From: Roseivirga misakiensis
Lineage (GTDB): Bacteria > Bacteroidota > Bacteroidia > Cytophagales > Cyclobacteriaceae
Assembly (NCBI RefSeq): GCF_001747105.1
Contig: NZ_MDGQ01000005.1
Location: 682,001-746,000, forward strand
Length of the DNA stretch: 64,000 bases
Direction of reading: 5' to 3'
Under the pieces are notes generated by a model. It did not search any database and was not told the DNA's origin. It was given only the letters and a program-made list of their open reading frames with translations. The position numbers and the translations under genes were made by a program. Shown here piece after piece: positions 30,905 through 41,312 of this stretch. Each line of letters opens with the position of its first letter. Within the stretch, counting starts at the first letter, position 1.

Positions 30905-32188
30905 TTAGTCTTCGAGCGCCTCATAAATTATCTTATACATATCTTCCCAAAAGGCATTGTTATTGAAACCTGCTATCTGTGTCATTCCTACAAACACCAT
31001 TTGTTCCTCAGGGTCGATGAAAAACTTCGTGTTGAAGTATCCGCCCCACTCATATGTGCCAGGACTTTTAGGGCTTCGCTTGGTTGGAGAGTCAAGATAA
31101 ACCGTAAAGCCCAAGGCAAAACTACTACCGATCCGCTCACTTCTTTGTGGATTGTAGTCGGTAACTACCTCCGGCATTTGGTCTTTGCTCATTTCGGCGA
31201 GCGTCTTCTTGCCAATAATTTCTCCTCCGCCAGAAACTAAGGTGTGTATAAAAATCGCATAGTCCATCATAGTAGAGGATAACCCTGCGCCCCCTGCAAA
31301 TACATTTCTCGGTCCCTGTTTAGGGTAATCCGTACCCGCCGTCATACCAAGTTCTTCCACTGTTTGCCACTTGCCTGTCGCATTCGTATATACACCGACT
31401 AAGCGATCGAATTTCTCTTTTGGCAAATAGAAGTAAGTGTCTTTCATGCCTAGTGGATCGAAAATATTGGCTTTGAAATATTTGTCTAGTGTAGTACCAG
31501 AGACTACTTCCACGATTCGGCCTAATACATCCATACTAAGTCCATAGGAAAATTTTGCCCCTGGTTGATGCGCTAGTGGTACTTTAGCCAGTCTATTAAT
31601 CCACTCTTCCGTGCTCCATGTTTCATGTGAGAATCCAACGTTCATATCGAACTTCTCATAGACAGCCATCAACTTGCCGGGATTAAAACTGCCGTAAACT
31701 ATTCCAGAAGTATGAGTTAAGAGGTTCCTAATCGTAACATCTTTTTCGACCGGAACGGTTGTATAGCTTGAGTCAGCTGGATTAAATTCATCAAGCACGA
31801 CTTGATTTTTAAAGGCGGGAATATATTTATGTACAGGGTCATCAAGTCCAATCTCACCTCGCTCATAGAGTTGCATAATTGAGACTGACGTCACTGCTTT
31901 TGTCATAGAAGCTAATCGCCAGATATCACCAGTTCCATAGGCCTGCTCATTTTTAGAGCTACGATAACCAAAGCTCTTATTGTAGACAATTTTACCTTCT
32001 TTAGCGATGAGAAATGATCCGCCTGGAAGTTTTTTGTCTTCCATATATTGCTTCACATGTTCATCAATCTGCGACAATGTTTTGCTCGACATGCCCACCT
32101 TTTTGGGCTTCCCCTTGGTCAAAGGGTTCGTCTGCGCATAAGCGGCAATAGATAAGAATAAGAGAAGGGATAGGATTTTAAGCTTCAT
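30905..32188 (-). CDS. Serine hydrolase, class C beta-lactamase fold
   Basis: Exported 427-residue protein with a signal peptide (MKLKILSLLLFLSIAAYAQ). The nucleophile is in ASMTKAVTSVSI (SxxK), the second motif is probably YGLS in GAKFSYGLSMDVLGRIV, and the C-terminal region has GYFNTKFFIDPEEQMVFVGM. Family members act as esterases, D-amino peptidases or penicillin-binding relatives; the substrate is not readable. It lies 37 bases downstream of a quinone-oxidoreductase-like gene on the same strand. Confidence 0.9.
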   Translation of the reverse strand: MKLKILSLLLFLSIAAYAQTNPLTKGKPKKVGMSSKTLSQIDEHVKQYMEDKKLPGGSFLIAKEGKIVYNKSFGYRSSKNEQAYGTGDIWRLASMTKAVTSVSIMQLYERGEIGLDDPVHKYIPAFKNQVVLDEFNPADSSYTTVPVEKDVTIRNLLTHTSGIVYGSFNPGKLMAVYEKFDMNVGFSHETWSTEEWINRLAKVPLAHQPGAKFSYGLSMDVLGRIVEVVSGTTLDKYFKANIFDPLGMKDTYFYLPKEKFDRLVGVYTNATGKWQTVEELGMTAGTDYPKQGPRNVFAGGAGLSSTMMDYAIFIHTLVSGGGEIIGKKTLAEMSKDQMPEVVTDYNPQRSERIGSSFALGFTVYLDSPTKRSPKSPGTYEWGGYFNTKFFIDPEEQMVFVGMTQIAGFNNNAFWEDMYKIIYEALED

Positions 32189-32225
32189 CAGATGATTTTG
32201 GTTAAGGATTTAGGATCAAAAAAAG

Positions 32226-33203
32226 TTAAGCGTTTATATCTAATAGGATTTTCCCACTTCTACCTGGTGCCTCCATGTGCTTAATGGCATCAATAATTTG
32301 GTCGAGAGTATATGTGGCTTCCACATCGGCTTTCAACGTTTCGCTCGTAAGCATTCCGAGGATTTTAGGCACAATACTTCTACGTTCATCACCCGATAAA
32401 CTTGTGAACCATGTCGTTAGCCAAAAACCTTTTACTGTAATATTTTTAAAGATCAACAGTCCACTGTTTAATGGAATTGGTTTCAGACTGAGTAATCCAT
32501 ACACTAGCATCTTTCCGTTGATTTGAAGTGCGTTGATAACTTTGTCGCCAAGGTCTCCGCCGACGGCATCGAAAGCCGCTTTCACCATTTCACCATTCGT
32601 TGCCGCTTTCACCGATTTATAGATACTTTCTGTTTTTTCATTAATAATTGCGGTTGCACCAAGATCTAATAGCGCCTGCTTTTGTTCATCTCTACGAACA
32701 GTACCGATTACGTTTATGCCTCGGCTAGCGGCAATTTGAATTACAAACTTGCTGAAAGCGGATGCAGCAGCTGTAATTAATAAGTAGTCACCTTCCTCTA
32801 AATCGGCTTCGATCAGCATACCATAAGCCGTCAACGGATTGACAAAGGCTTGACAAGCGACCTCGTCAGACATGGTCGGTGGTTTAGGGATAACACTATT
32901 CGCCGCAACGCAAACGTACTCTGTCCATGTGCCAGTTGCCGTAAAAATTACACCAGCTCCTTCTGGCATTTCAACGCCTTCACCACAAGCATCGACAGTG
33001 CCAGTAGCTTCAAAACCGCCGATTTGAGGCAATTCTGGTTGTATTCCATACATGCCCTGAATGAACATAATGTCTGCCGGGATAATATTGGCCTTAGATA
33101 CTTTTACACGAATTTCTCCTGGTGCTGGAGATGGAATGGGAAGGTCAACAACTGTTAAAACATCAGTAGGGACTCCGGTTTTCTTGAACTGTACTGCTTT
33201 CAT
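32226..33203 (-). CDS. Zinc-free MDR oxidoreductase, quinone oxidoreductase-like
   Basis: Medium-chain dehydrogenase/reductase of about 325 residues. The ATG at 33203 (MKAVQFKKTG) matches the family start; a TTG seven codons upstream is less likely. The N-terminal GroES-like domain contains PAPGEIRVKV and the C-terminal Rossmann part contains YLLITAAASAFSKFVIQIAA and FDAVGGDLGDKVINAL. The zinc-ligand Cys/His residues of alcohol dehydrogenases are missing, as in quinone oxidoreductases. It uses NADPH on an unknown carbonyl or quinone substrate. It is divergent from the acyl-CoA operon that starts at 33387. Confidence 0.88.
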   Translation of the reverse strand: MKAVQFKKTGVPTDVLTVVDLPIPSPAPGEIRVKVSKANIIPADIMFIQGMYGIQPELPQIGGFEATGTVDACGEGVEMPEGAGVIFTATGTWTEYVCVAANSVIPKPPTMSDEVACQAFVNPLTAYGMLIEADLEEGDYLLITAAASAFSKFVIQIAASRGINVIGTVRRDEQKQALLDLGATAIINEKTESIYKSVKAATNGEMVKAAFDAVGGDLGDKVINALQINGKMLVYGLLSLKPIPLNSGLLIFKNITVKGFWLTTWFTSLSGDERRSIVPKILGMLTSETLKADVEATYTLDQIIDAIKHMEAPGRSGKILLDINA

Positions 33204-33386
33204 AGGTTTTCTTAAGGATGACAACGGCGAAAGTGTTGAATGCTATCTGACAAGATACTATAGAATTGCCAAAGTCTTGGACTCTTTACAACTAACTATA
33301 TGAAAGGTTTATTTTAATCCTACATACTCGTCATGCATAACAAGTTAATTATTTATCTTTCAATGAAGTAGTAAAAATTAGATCAC

Positions 33387-34154
33387 ATGGAGATATCGGA
33401 AAAATTTAGGTTGGAGGGTAAGGTGGCCATTGTAACGGGGGCAAGTAAAGGTATTGGTAAGTTCATGGCTATGGCATTGGCCCAGCAAGGAGCTCAAGTA
33501 ATTGTTTCTAGTCGAAAGCTTGAAGCAGTCTCTTCAGTGGCTGATGAATTTGTTGCTATGGAGCTTAAAGCGATTGGAATAGCTTGCCATATGGGTGATG
33601 ATGCTCAAATTAAAGCTTTGGTTGATTCGACGGTTGAGCAGTTCGGTGGGATTGATATTATTGTCAACAATGCAGCTGCGAATCCAGTTTTTGGGCCAGT
33701 CCAAGATGCTGGTGATGATGCTTTTGATAAGATTATGGATGTCAATGTCAAAGGACCTTTAAACTTAGCCAAGTATGCTTACGATTCCATGAAATCAAGA
33801 GGTGGTGGCTCAGTGATCAATATAAGTAGTATAGAAGGCATTACTCCAGGACAAGGACTCGGTTTGTATTCAGTGAGTAAAGCAGCACTGATTCAATTGA
33901 CAAAAGTGTTAGCCCGTGAGTGGGGTCCAGATAACATTCGTGCAAATGCAATTTGCCCAGGGCTCATAGATACCAAGTTCAGTGAAGCCTTGACATCGAA
34001 TGAAAAAATATTGAAAATGGTAATGATGAAGCAAGCATTGCCAATGTTAGCCCAACCTGAAGATATTGCGGGATTGGCCCTGTTTTTAGCTTCAGATGCG
34101 TCTAAATTTATTACGGGTGCCGCTATAACTGCTGATGGTGGATTTACGGTTTAG
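33387..34154 (+). CDS. Short-chain dehydrogenase/reductase
   Basis: A 255-residue classical SDR. The cofactor loop is VTGASKGIGKFMA (about residues 17-29), followed by NNAAANPVFG. The catalytic Ser is in VINISSIEG and the Tyr-Lys pair in GLYSVSKAALIQL. The ending ITGAAITADGGFTV is typical. It is the first gene of an operon with an acyl-CoA dehydrogenase, a phosphotransferase-like protein and a 3-hydroxyacyl-CoA dehydrogenase, so its substrate is probably an acyl-chain alcohol or ketone; this is inference. Confidence 0.92.
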   Translation: MEISEKFRLEGKVAIVTGASKGIGKFMAMALAQQGAQVIVSSRKLEAVSSVADEFVAMELKAIGIACHMGDDAQIKALVDSTVEQFGGIDIIVNNAAANPVFGPVQDAGDDAFDKIMDVNVKGPLNLAKYAYDSMKSRGGGSVINISSIEGITPGQGLGLYSVSKAALIQLTKVLAREWGPDNIRANAICPGLIDTKFSEALTSNEKILKMVMMKQALPMLAQPEDIAGLALFLASDASKFITGAAITADGGFTV

Positions 34155-34204
34155 CTTTCAGCAAAATTCAAACCCTGAAAACAAACACTCAATAAGCCGA
34201 ATTT

Positions 34205-35401
34205 ATGATTGAATTATTTGCGACCGAAAAACTCAAATCGCTTTACCCAAAGGTGAAGGAATTCGTAGAAGAGGAGCTATATCCTTTGGAGTTAAAAATG
34301 GTCAACGGACCATGGGAAGAAACAAAAGCAATGCTCGACGTGATTCGAGCAAAAGCTAAGTCGGCAGGTCTATGGACCCCATACCTTTCTGAAAAAGAAG
34401 GAGGCCTTGGCCTTAGTATGACCGAGTTTGGTCAAATCTCGGAGCTTTTGGGAAGGACGCCTCTGGGACATTATGCCCTTAACTGTCAAGCACCAGATAT
34501 AGGAAATATTGAGTTGATGCATCAGTATGCATCCGCTCAACTCAAAGAAGACTACTTAGCGCCTTTGATCAAGGGAGAAATTCGAAGCTGTTTTGCCATG
34601 ACAGAGCCAGAATTTGCAGGATCGAACCCAGTGAATTTAGGAACAACGGCCGTTTTGGATGGAGATAATTATGTGATTAATGGACACAAATGGTTTACTA
34701 CTGCGGCTGACGGTGCAGCATTTACAATTGTAATGGCGGTTACAAACCCTGATGCAAGCCCTTATGAAAGAGCCAGCATGATCGTTGTGCCACTTGATAA
34801 TCCTGGCTTTGAAAACATCCGCAATATTTCGATCATGGGCGAGGAAGGTGGTGGTTATATGAGCCACTCTGAAGTTCGCTTTAAAGATTGCCACGTTCCT
34901 AAATCAAACCTGATCGGTGAAGCTGGAACTGGTTTTATGTTGGCACAACAACGTCTAGGTCCGGGTAGAATACACCATTGCATGCGCTGGATTGGTATTT
35001 GCGAAAGAGCCTTTGATTTAATGTGCAAACGCGCTGCGACAAGAGAATTAAGAGACGGTAAAAAACTCGGTCATCAACAAACTATTCAAAATTGGATTGC
35101 CGAAAGTAGAGCAGAGATTGATGCATCGAGATATATGGTCTTACACGCGGCACAAAAAATGGATTTACATGGAAGTAAAGCGGCCAGAATGGAAATTTCC
35201 ACCATTAAGTTCTATGTCGCCGATGTCCTGATGAAAGTATTAGACAGAGCGGTGCAAGTGCATGGTGCTTTGGGTATTACGGATGACACCCTGCTTTCTT
35301 TTTGGTACCGTCATGAAAGAGGAGCGAGGATCTATGATGGACCAGATGAAGTTCATAAATCGAGCCTGGCGAGGAGCATTCTTAAAGGTTATGGAATTTA
35401 A
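34205..35401 (+). CDS. Acyl-CoA dehydrogenase
   Basis: FAD enzyme of 398 residues that makes the alpha-beta double bond in acyl-CoA. It has the family blocks CFAMTEPEFAGSNP, YVINGHKWFTTAADGAAF, VQVHGALGITDDTLLSFWYR and the C-terminal IYDGPDEVHKSSLAR. The sequence and context resemble the ACAD10/11 group, which is often paired with an APH-like kinase as here. The next gene follows after 2 bases. Confidence 0.94.
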   Translation: MIELFATEKLKSLYPKVKEFVEEELYPLELKMVNGPWEETKAMLDVIRAKAKSAGLWTPYLSEKEGGLGLSMTEFGQISELLGRTPLGHYALNCQAPDIGNIELMHQYASAQLKEDYLAPLIKGEIRSCFAMTEPEFAGSNPVNLGTTAVLDGDNYVINGHKWFTTAADGAAFTIVMAVTNPDASPYERASMIVVPLDNPGFENIRNISIMGEEGGGYMSHSEVRFKDCHVPKSNLIGEAGTGFMLAQQRLGPGRIHHCMRWIGICERAFDLMCKRAATRELRDGKKLGHQQTIQNWIAESRAEIDASRYMVLHAAQKMDLHGSKAARMEISTIKFYVADVLMKVLDRAVQVHGALGITDDTLLSFWYRHERGARIYDGPDEVHKSSLARSILKGYGI

Positions 35402-35403
35402 TC

Positions 35404-36456
35404 ATGATAGATCAACCAAGAGATATTCGAGAAGGGGAAGAACTTGATGTAGTCAAGCTGAAGGAATATTTGTCTAATCAAATCGAAGGTTTTAACGGGG
35501 CTATCGAAGTATCACAATTCCCAAGCGGATTTTCCAATCTGACCTACCTCATAAAAACAGAAAAAGAAGAGTACGTACTCCGCAGACCGCCCTTTGGAGC
35601 GAATATAAAAAGCGGACACGATATGGGCAGGGAATTCAAAGTATTATCCCTTTTAAAACCGAACTACGCCAACGTACCTAAACCAATTCTATTTTGTGAA
35701 GATGAATCCATTTTAGGCGCTGAATTTTATATAATGGAGCGCGTGAAAGGAGTGATTCTTAGAGGGAAACCGCCAAAAGGTATTCACTTGTCCGAAGAGC
35801 TTATGAAATCTATTTCAGAAGCATGTATCGACAATCTGGCTGCCCTACACACAATGGATTTGAAAGAGGTTGGACTAAGTGAATTTGGAAAACCAGATGG
35901 GTATACCGATCGGCAGGTGGAAGGGTGGATTAAAAGATATTATAAATCTGAAACGGATAAGATAGCTGCCATGGATGAAGTAGCCAACTGGATGAAATCC
36001 AATATGCCAGTACAAAACCATATTAGCTTTCTCCACAATGACTATAAGTACGACAACCTGGTGTTAAATCCCGAAAAACTTAGTGAAATCACGGCGGTGC
36101 TGGATTGGGAAATGTCGACTGTTGGTAACCCGTTGATGGATTTAGGTACATCGCTAGCGTATTGGGCACAAGCCGATGATGCCGACGCATTGAAACCTTT
36201 CAGCCTAACCTGGCTACCCGGAAATTTAAACCGTTCAGAGTTTGTCGATCGCTATGCCACCCAAACTGGATTTGACCTAACGGATAAAGTATTCTATTAC
36301 GTTTTTGGAGCATTTAAGATTGGGGTAATTATACAGCAAATTTATGCGAGATATAAAAAGGGTTTAACCAATGATCCGCGATTTGCACAGCTCATTTATG
36401 CGGTAATGGCATGTGCTGAGAATGCGCGTAAGGCAATAGATCGGGATAAAATTTAA
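35404..36456 (+). CDS. APH-family phosphotransferase, ACAD10/11-partner type
   Basis: A 350-residue aminoglycoside-phosphotransferase-fold kinase. Nucleotide-binding strands include FPSGFSNLTYLIKT and YVLRRPPFG. The catalytic loop is ISFLHNDYKYDNLVLN (H-D-x-x-x-x-N) and the metal-binding block AVLDWEMSTVGNPLMDLG. In ACAD10/11-type systems this domain phosphorylates a 4-hydroxyacyl-CoA so that the partner dehydrogenase can process it, which fits this operon. It is packed between the acyl-CoA dehydrogenase and hydroxyacyl-CoA dehydrogenase genes. Confidence 0.9.
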   Translation: MIDQPRDIREGEELDVVKLKEYLSNQIEGFNGAIEVSQFPSGFSNLTYLIKTEKEEYVLRRPPFGANIKSGHDMGREFKVLSLLKPNYANVPKPILFCEDESILGAEFYIMERVKGVILRGKPPKGIHLSEELMKSISEACIDNLAALHTMDLKEVGLSEFGKPDGYTDRQVEGWIKRYYKSETDKIAAMDEVANWMKSNMPVQNHISFLHNDYKYDNLVLNPEKLSEITAVLDWEMSTVGNPLMDLGTSLAYWAQADDADALKPFSLTWLPGNLNRSEFVDRYATQTGFDLTDKVFYYVFGAFKIGVIIQQIYARYKKGLTNDPRFAQLIYAVMACAENARKAIDRDKI

Positions 36457-36474
36457 TTGAAGAAGAGCAGAATT

Positions 36475-37374
36475 ATGACGTTACAAATCTCAGAAATTAA
36501 AAAAGTATTAATTCTAGGAGCAGGTACGCTAGGTCTACGAGTTGGTTTACAATCTGCAATAAGTGGTTTTGAAACTACGATCTACGATATCAATGAGCAG
36601 GCTTTTAAGGCAGCCATTAAAACCCAAGATAGCATACTGAAGATGCTGGTAAGGAATGGAAAGCTAAATGAGGAAGCAGTAGAACAAGTAAAGGCTCGCC
36701 TAACTTTTACAACCGATGCGCAAGCAGCGGCTGATGATGCAGACTTCCTAAATGAGTCAGTTACAGAACAATTAGATTTAAAACGAGATGTTTGGAGACA
36801 ATTCGGTGAGCTATGTCCTGAAAAGACAATCTTTACCTCAAATACATCATACCTTTTGCCATCACAAATAGCGGAAAGCACTGGCAGACCAAGTCGCTTC
36901 TGTTGTTTTCATTTTCACGATGTTTTTTATGCCAATGTCGTTGACGTTATGCCGCATGAGGGCACCGCAACGTGGATAGTCGACTTTTTGATGGAAATGG
37001 GTAGGGTTTTACAACAAACTCCAGTGTATGTGAAGAAAGAAAACACAGGCTATATCTTCAACTATATGCTCATGGCTTTAATTGGAGCGGCAGGCGCACT
37101 AAAAACTATGGATATAGGCTCGATTGAAGATATAGACAGAAGTTGGATGGGAAATTTTAAAATGGATATGGGTCCCTTCGGTGTTTTAGATACTGTAGGT
37201 TTAGACACAGCATGGCACATTACCAGTAACCAACCAGATAAGAAAAGTCAAAGTTTTGCAGCATTGCTCAAGACTTATATCGATGCTGGAAAATTAGGAG
37301 TGAAGACAGGTGAAGGATTTTACACTTACCCTAACCCAAAATACAAAGAAGAAGGCTTCGTTTCGGGTTTATAA
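36475..37374 (+). CDS. 3-hydroxyacyl-CoA dehydrogenase
   Basis: NAD-dependent enzyme of about 299 residues. The ATG at 36475 is chosen over a TTG six codons upstream. The Rossmann motif is VLILGAGTLGLRVGLQSA, followed by the ADFLNESVTEQLDLKRDVW and TIFTSNTSYLLPSQIAE blocks, and the catalytic-type FHFHDVFYANVVDV. The C-terminal dimer domain ends with LGVKTGEGFYTYPNPKY. It is the last gene of the acyl-CoA operon and oxidises the hydroxyl made or exposed earlier in the pathway. Confidence 0.92.
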   Translation: MTLQISEIKKVLILGAGTLGLRVGLQSAISGFETTIYDINEQAFKAAIKTQDSILKMLVRNGKLNEEAVEQVKARLTFTTDAQAAADDADFLNESVTEQLDLKRDVWRQFGELCPEKTIFTSNTSYLLPSQIAESTGRPSRFCCFHFHDVFYANVVDVMPHEGTATWIVDFLMEMGRVLQQTPVYVKKENTGYIFNYMLMALIGAAGALKTMDIGSIEDIDRSWMGNFKMDMGPFGVLDTVGLDTAWHITSNQPDKKSQSFAALLKTYIDAGKLGVKTGEGFYTYPNPKYKEEGFVSGL

Positions 37375-37467
37375 TCCATCGTTATCATTTGCCAGTTTCT
37401 TAGATCGAGTAGGACTTTTGAGTTAATTAAAATAGGGTTAAATTTATTGATCCTACTAAGAACCAAA

Positions 37468-40400
37468 ATGCCAAAATACCTGCTTGTATTTATACTAAGC
37501 TGTCTCTCTCTGTCTTTAAAGGCGCAAGCAGGAAGCGAACTATTTTATCGAATGTATGCCGACTATGGCCTGTCAAGCGACAAGACAACGGTGGCATTGC
37601 AAGACTATTTAGGTTTTATGTGGTTTGGTTCTGAAGAGGGATTGAACCGGATGATCGCGTATTCAGATTTCGAAATTTTCAGAAATAATCGAGAAGATAG
37701 CATCAGCCTTTCAAACGACCACGTAACTGCGCTTTTCGAAGATTCTAAAAAAAGACTATGGATCGGTACGGCAAATGGCCTCAACCTCTTTAATAGGAGC
37801 ACTCACAAATTTGAGGAAATACTACTTTCTAAAGATCCGACAGATGCGGCAAGTGATGCGATTGTTGACGTTATAGAAGATTCAAGTGGAGCAATTTGGG
37901 TTCTTTGTGAACACCGTTTGGTCAAACTTAATGGAGCTTCCCTTGAGGAAGATATCTACATCGAATTGCCGCCGAATGGAATATTCCGAGTGCAAATGAA
38001 TAGAATTCTATATGCACAAAATGAAATTTGGGTCGCCACTTCTCAAGGAGTTTTAAGAGTTCAGGAAAACAAATTTGTTCCGATTAATATGGCAAGCGGA
38101 CTGAATGTGACTGCCCTGGCGAAAGTCCAAGATGAAATATGGGCAGGTACAAATGGGAATGGTGTTTGGCGATACGATGGCGATTTGAACCTTGTGAAGC
38201 ACTACACTAAAAACTCTACGGAAACGACACTCATCAACGATTTTGTGAATGATATACGACTTGTTGATGAAGCTGAAATGTGGATTGCCACAAACGATGG
38301 GATAAGTGTGATATCATTAACTGGTGCTACTAAACAAAAGGTCTATCAATATGACTTTAATAATGGCTTTTCTCTGAGTGATAAAGTCCTCCGTAGAATT
38401 TACCAAGATAGTCAAGGCGCAATTTGGATAACAACCCCTGCATCTGGTATCAGCTACTACCACGAAGCAGATAACTTGTTCAATTATTTTGGGCAGAGTG
38501 AGGAAGAAGGAACTGTTAAAGACTTAATGGACTACAGTGTATCCTCTCTCTTAACGGCTAAAGATGGGTCAACATGGGTCGGTTCCAGAAAAGGTGTTTC
38601 ACAATTTGATCCAAAAAGTAATAGTTTTCGCCACTTCCCTTTTTCTAAAAAAATTAGTGAAATTGTTATGAACGTTTCCTCTATTGCGCAGTGCAGTGCG
38701 GAATATATCTGGATGGGAACGAATGATGGATTGATAAAATGGCGAGGAGTCGGCCGCCCTTTTGAATACATTATGCCTGACAAATTGCGTGGGTTAAATA
38801 TTGAAACCGTAATGGCCGATGAAGATGACAATATTCTGATCGGTACCAGTGAGAGAGGTGTTTTTCTTTACGCCAGTGTGAGCAAAGTCTTTAGAGAAGT
38901 TGCTTTTGAACTTGAAGGCTCGCCGCTAGAATACACACCTAAAGTAAATGTGATCAAGAAACTTGAAGACAAGATTTTTGTAGGAACAGATGAAGGCTTG
39001 TATCAACTGAATGACCTGATACTCTCAAAGGTGTCATTGAGTGGATTTAATGATCTGCCAGATGATATCATCATTAACGATTTATATCAAGATTCACAGT
39101 CGAGGATCTGGTTAGGTACCAAACAGGATGGCGCATTGTTGCTTTCAGATAGCCTTTCGGTGATCGCCGATTATTCCGATAAATCAGTTGGGATAGCAAA
39201 CAACGATATCAGGTCAATTCTGGAAGATGAGAAAGGTGATATTTGGCTATCTACTAATAGTGGTATCAGTAAACTTGTATTAAAGAAAGACTCGATCAAA
39301 AAAGCGGAGGTTAATAACTATGATAGTACCGATGGCCTACAAGGTGAACAATTTATAGCGCGCTCAGGAGCCATTACAACAGATGGCCGTTTATTATTTG
39401 GTGGTCTGAATGGACTTACGGCTTTTCGACCAGATGATCTTGAAGTTTTCAGGACAAGTCAGCGCCCAAACTTCACAGGACTAACAGTTAGGGGAGAAAA
39501 GATGAAAATCGCTGAAGCCGATTCCCCTTTAGAGAAAGATATTACCTTAATGAATGGCATCAAACTTAAACCAAATCAAAACGATTTTGTGATCCTTTTT
39601 GATGCCTTGGACTACGTTCGACCGGATGATGTTGTTTATCGTTATAAGCTGGAAGGTTATGATAAAGATTGGATCGAAAAAGAGAGTTATGGAGAGGCGT
39701 CCTATCAAAATATACCCGTCGGAAAAACTTTCGATTTTGTGTTTCAATCTAAAGGTCGCCTTTCACCAGAATGGTCAGATGAGCAGCGCATTAAAGTTTA
39801 TGTGGTGCCGTATTTTTATCAATTGACTTGGTTCAGATTTCTCGTATGTGTTTTAATCTTGGCCGGTATTTACCTAATCTTTTGGTTGCGGGAGAAACGA
39901 GCCGAACAAAAGCATCAAGAACTAGAGAGACTCGTTGAAGAACGATCTTTCACATTGAAGGAGGAGATAAAACAACGCAAGGATACAGAGAAACAATTGA
40001 CCGAAGCATTGGACTCGGCTAAAGATGCCAATGAAATAAAAGATAAGTTTCTAGCCAATATGAGTCATGAGATTAGGACACCGCTCAATGGCATCATGGG
40101 ACTTACCGAATTAGCTTTGGACAGTAAGTTAAATGATGAGCAAGAAGATTTATTAAAAACTATATCTAGTTCCGCCGGATCACTCAAAATGATCGTTGAC
40201 GACATTTTGGATATTGCTAAAATTGAGTCGGGCAATTTGACCCTAGTTTCCGAGCCATTTAGTGTACAAGATTTACTTCGTGAGGTGATCTCAACTTTCA
40301 CACCTGAGATTCAGAAAAAGGGCATTAAACTGCAGCATTGGGTGCTTACAGATGTCCCTGCCTTTGTTATGGGTGACGCTAAATTGATAAGACAAGTCTT

Positions 40401-41178
40401 GGTGAACTTAGTTTCGAATGCTGTCAAGTTTACCCATAAAGGAGGCGTAACAATTTTTGTAGAGTGTTTAAGAACAGCAGGGCAAGCCGATTTAGAGTTG
40501 TGGTTTACAGTCGAAGACACCGGTATAGGTATTGCCAAATCTGATCAAGAGAAAATATTTGAGAGTTTCAGTCAAGTAGACTTGGAGAGGAACAGACAGT
40601 ATGGAGGCACTGGATTAGGCCTAAGTATCAGCCGTGAGTATGTGAAAAAGATGGGTGGGGAGCTTTGGGTAGAAAGCGAACTAGACAAAGGATCAATTTT
40701 TAAGTTTGACGTCAAAGTCAAGGCATTTGATATGATAACTAGCGATTCTGAGTCTGAGGAGAAAACGATAGAACAAGATTTACAATTGACAGGAAATGTA
40801 CTCCTAGTAGAAGATAACCTTATCAATCAGAAAGTAGCCGTAAAAATGCTCGAACGAAAAGGGCTTAGTGTTATCTGTGCCGAGGACGGACAAACAGCCA
40901 TTGCTCTTTTAGAGAGTGCCAACTTTGATATTATCCTCATGGATTTAATGATGCCTTTGATGGATGGATATGAGGCCACAAGACAAATAAGGCAAGGCAA
41001 CAGTTCTAAATCTAATATCCCAATCATTGCGTTAACAGCGGCGGCCATGGACGGGGAGAAGGAAAAATGTATGGCCGTCGGCATGAATGGCTATTTAGCT
41101 AAACCTGTAGGCTATAAAGAGCTGATCGATACCCTAGTCCCATTCTTGGGTGAGAATAGGATACTCAAAATTTCATAA
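37468..41178 (+). CDS. Hybrid two-component sensor kinase with Reg_prop propeller
   Basis: Inner membrane hybrid kinase of 1236 residues. The ATG at 37468 opens a signal peptide (MPKYLLVFILSCLSLSLKAQ). The periplasmic part (about 25-690) has many Reg_prop repeats of the type RLWIGTANGLNLFN, forming propellers, then a Y_Y_Y domain (about 695-780). One membrane helix (about 785-805) leads to HisKA with His867 in NMSHEIRTPLNGIMGL, a HATPase domain (NLVSNAVKFTHKG; YGGTGLGLSISREY) and a receiver with Asp1159 in IILMDLMMPLMDG. There is no C-terminal AraC helix-turn-helix, unlike many polysaccharide-sensing relatives, so output must pass to another protein. Confidence 0.93.
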   Translation: MPKYLLVFILSCLSLSLKAQAGSELFYRMYADYGLSSDKTTVALQDYLGFMWFGSEEGLNRMIAYSDFEIFRNNREDSISLSNDHVTALFEDSKKRLWIGTANGLNLFNRSTHKFEEILLSKDPTDAASDAIVDVIEDSSGAIWVLCEHRLVKLNGASLEEDIYIELPPNGIFRVQMNRILYAQNEIWVATSQGVLRVQENKFVPINMASGLNVTALAKVQDEIWAGTNGNGVWRYDGDLNLVKHYTKNSTETTLINDFVNDIRLVDEAEMWIATNDGISVISLTGATKQKVYQYDFNNGFSLSDKVLRRIYQDSQGAIWITTPASGISYYHEADNLFNYFGQSEEEGTVKDLMDYSVSSLLTAKDGSTWVGSRKGVSQFDPKSNSFRHFPFSKKISEIVMNVSSIAQCSAEYIWMGTNDGLIKWRGVGRPFEYIMPDKLRGLNIETVMADEDDNILIGTSERGVFLYASVSKVFREVAFELEGSPLEYTPKVNVIKKLEDKIFVGTDEGLYQLNDLILSKVSLSGFNDLPDDIIINDLYQDSQSRIWLGTKQDGALLLSDSLSVIADYSDKSVGIANNDIRSILEDEKGDIWLSTNSGISKLVLKKDSIKKAEVNNYDSTDGLQGEQFIARSGAITTDGRLLFGGLNGLTAFRPDDLEVFRTSQRPNFTGLTVRGEKMKIAEADSPLEKDITLMNGIKLKPNQNDFVILFDALDYVRPDDVVYRYKLEGYDKDWIEKESYGEASYQNIPVGKTFDFVFQSKGRLSPEWSDEQRIKVYVVPYFYQLTWFRFLVCVLILAGIYLIFWLREKRAEQKHQELERLVEERSFTLKEEIKQRKDTEKQLTEALDSAKDANEIKDKFLANMSHEIRTPLNGIMGLTELALDSKLNDEQEDLLKTISSSAGSLKMIVDDILDIAKIESGNLTLVSEPFSVQDLLREVISTFTPEIQKKGIKLQHWVLTDVPAFVMGDAKLIRQVLVNLVSNAVKFTHKGGVTIFVECLRTAGQADLELWFTVEDTGIGIAKSDQEKIFESFSQVDLERNRQYGGTGLGLSISREYVKKMGGELWVESELDKGSIFKFDVKVKAFDMITSDSESEEKTIEQDLQLTGNVLLVEDNLINQKVAVKMLERKGLSVICAEDGQTAIALLESANFDIILMDLMMPLMDGYEATRQIRQGNSSKSNIPIIALTAAAMDGEKEKCMAVGMNGYLAKPVGYKELIDTLVPFLGENRILKIS

Positions 41179-41312
41179 ACTTTTATTTCTGAACAAAACC
41201 TGAAAAGGAAGATGGCGTGGCCTTTTCAAGGACGGTTTTGATGTTGTAGATTGAATTAATTCAATTTTCGTTGAACCTATTCAGAATTTTGCAGACTCTA
41301 GGATGTAAGCAA

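Noticed and set aside
41187-41225. Terminator after the hybrid kinase gene
   Set aside because: GAAAAGG/CCTTTTC can pair around a 12-base loop but no T-run follows, so the evidence is too weak to call.
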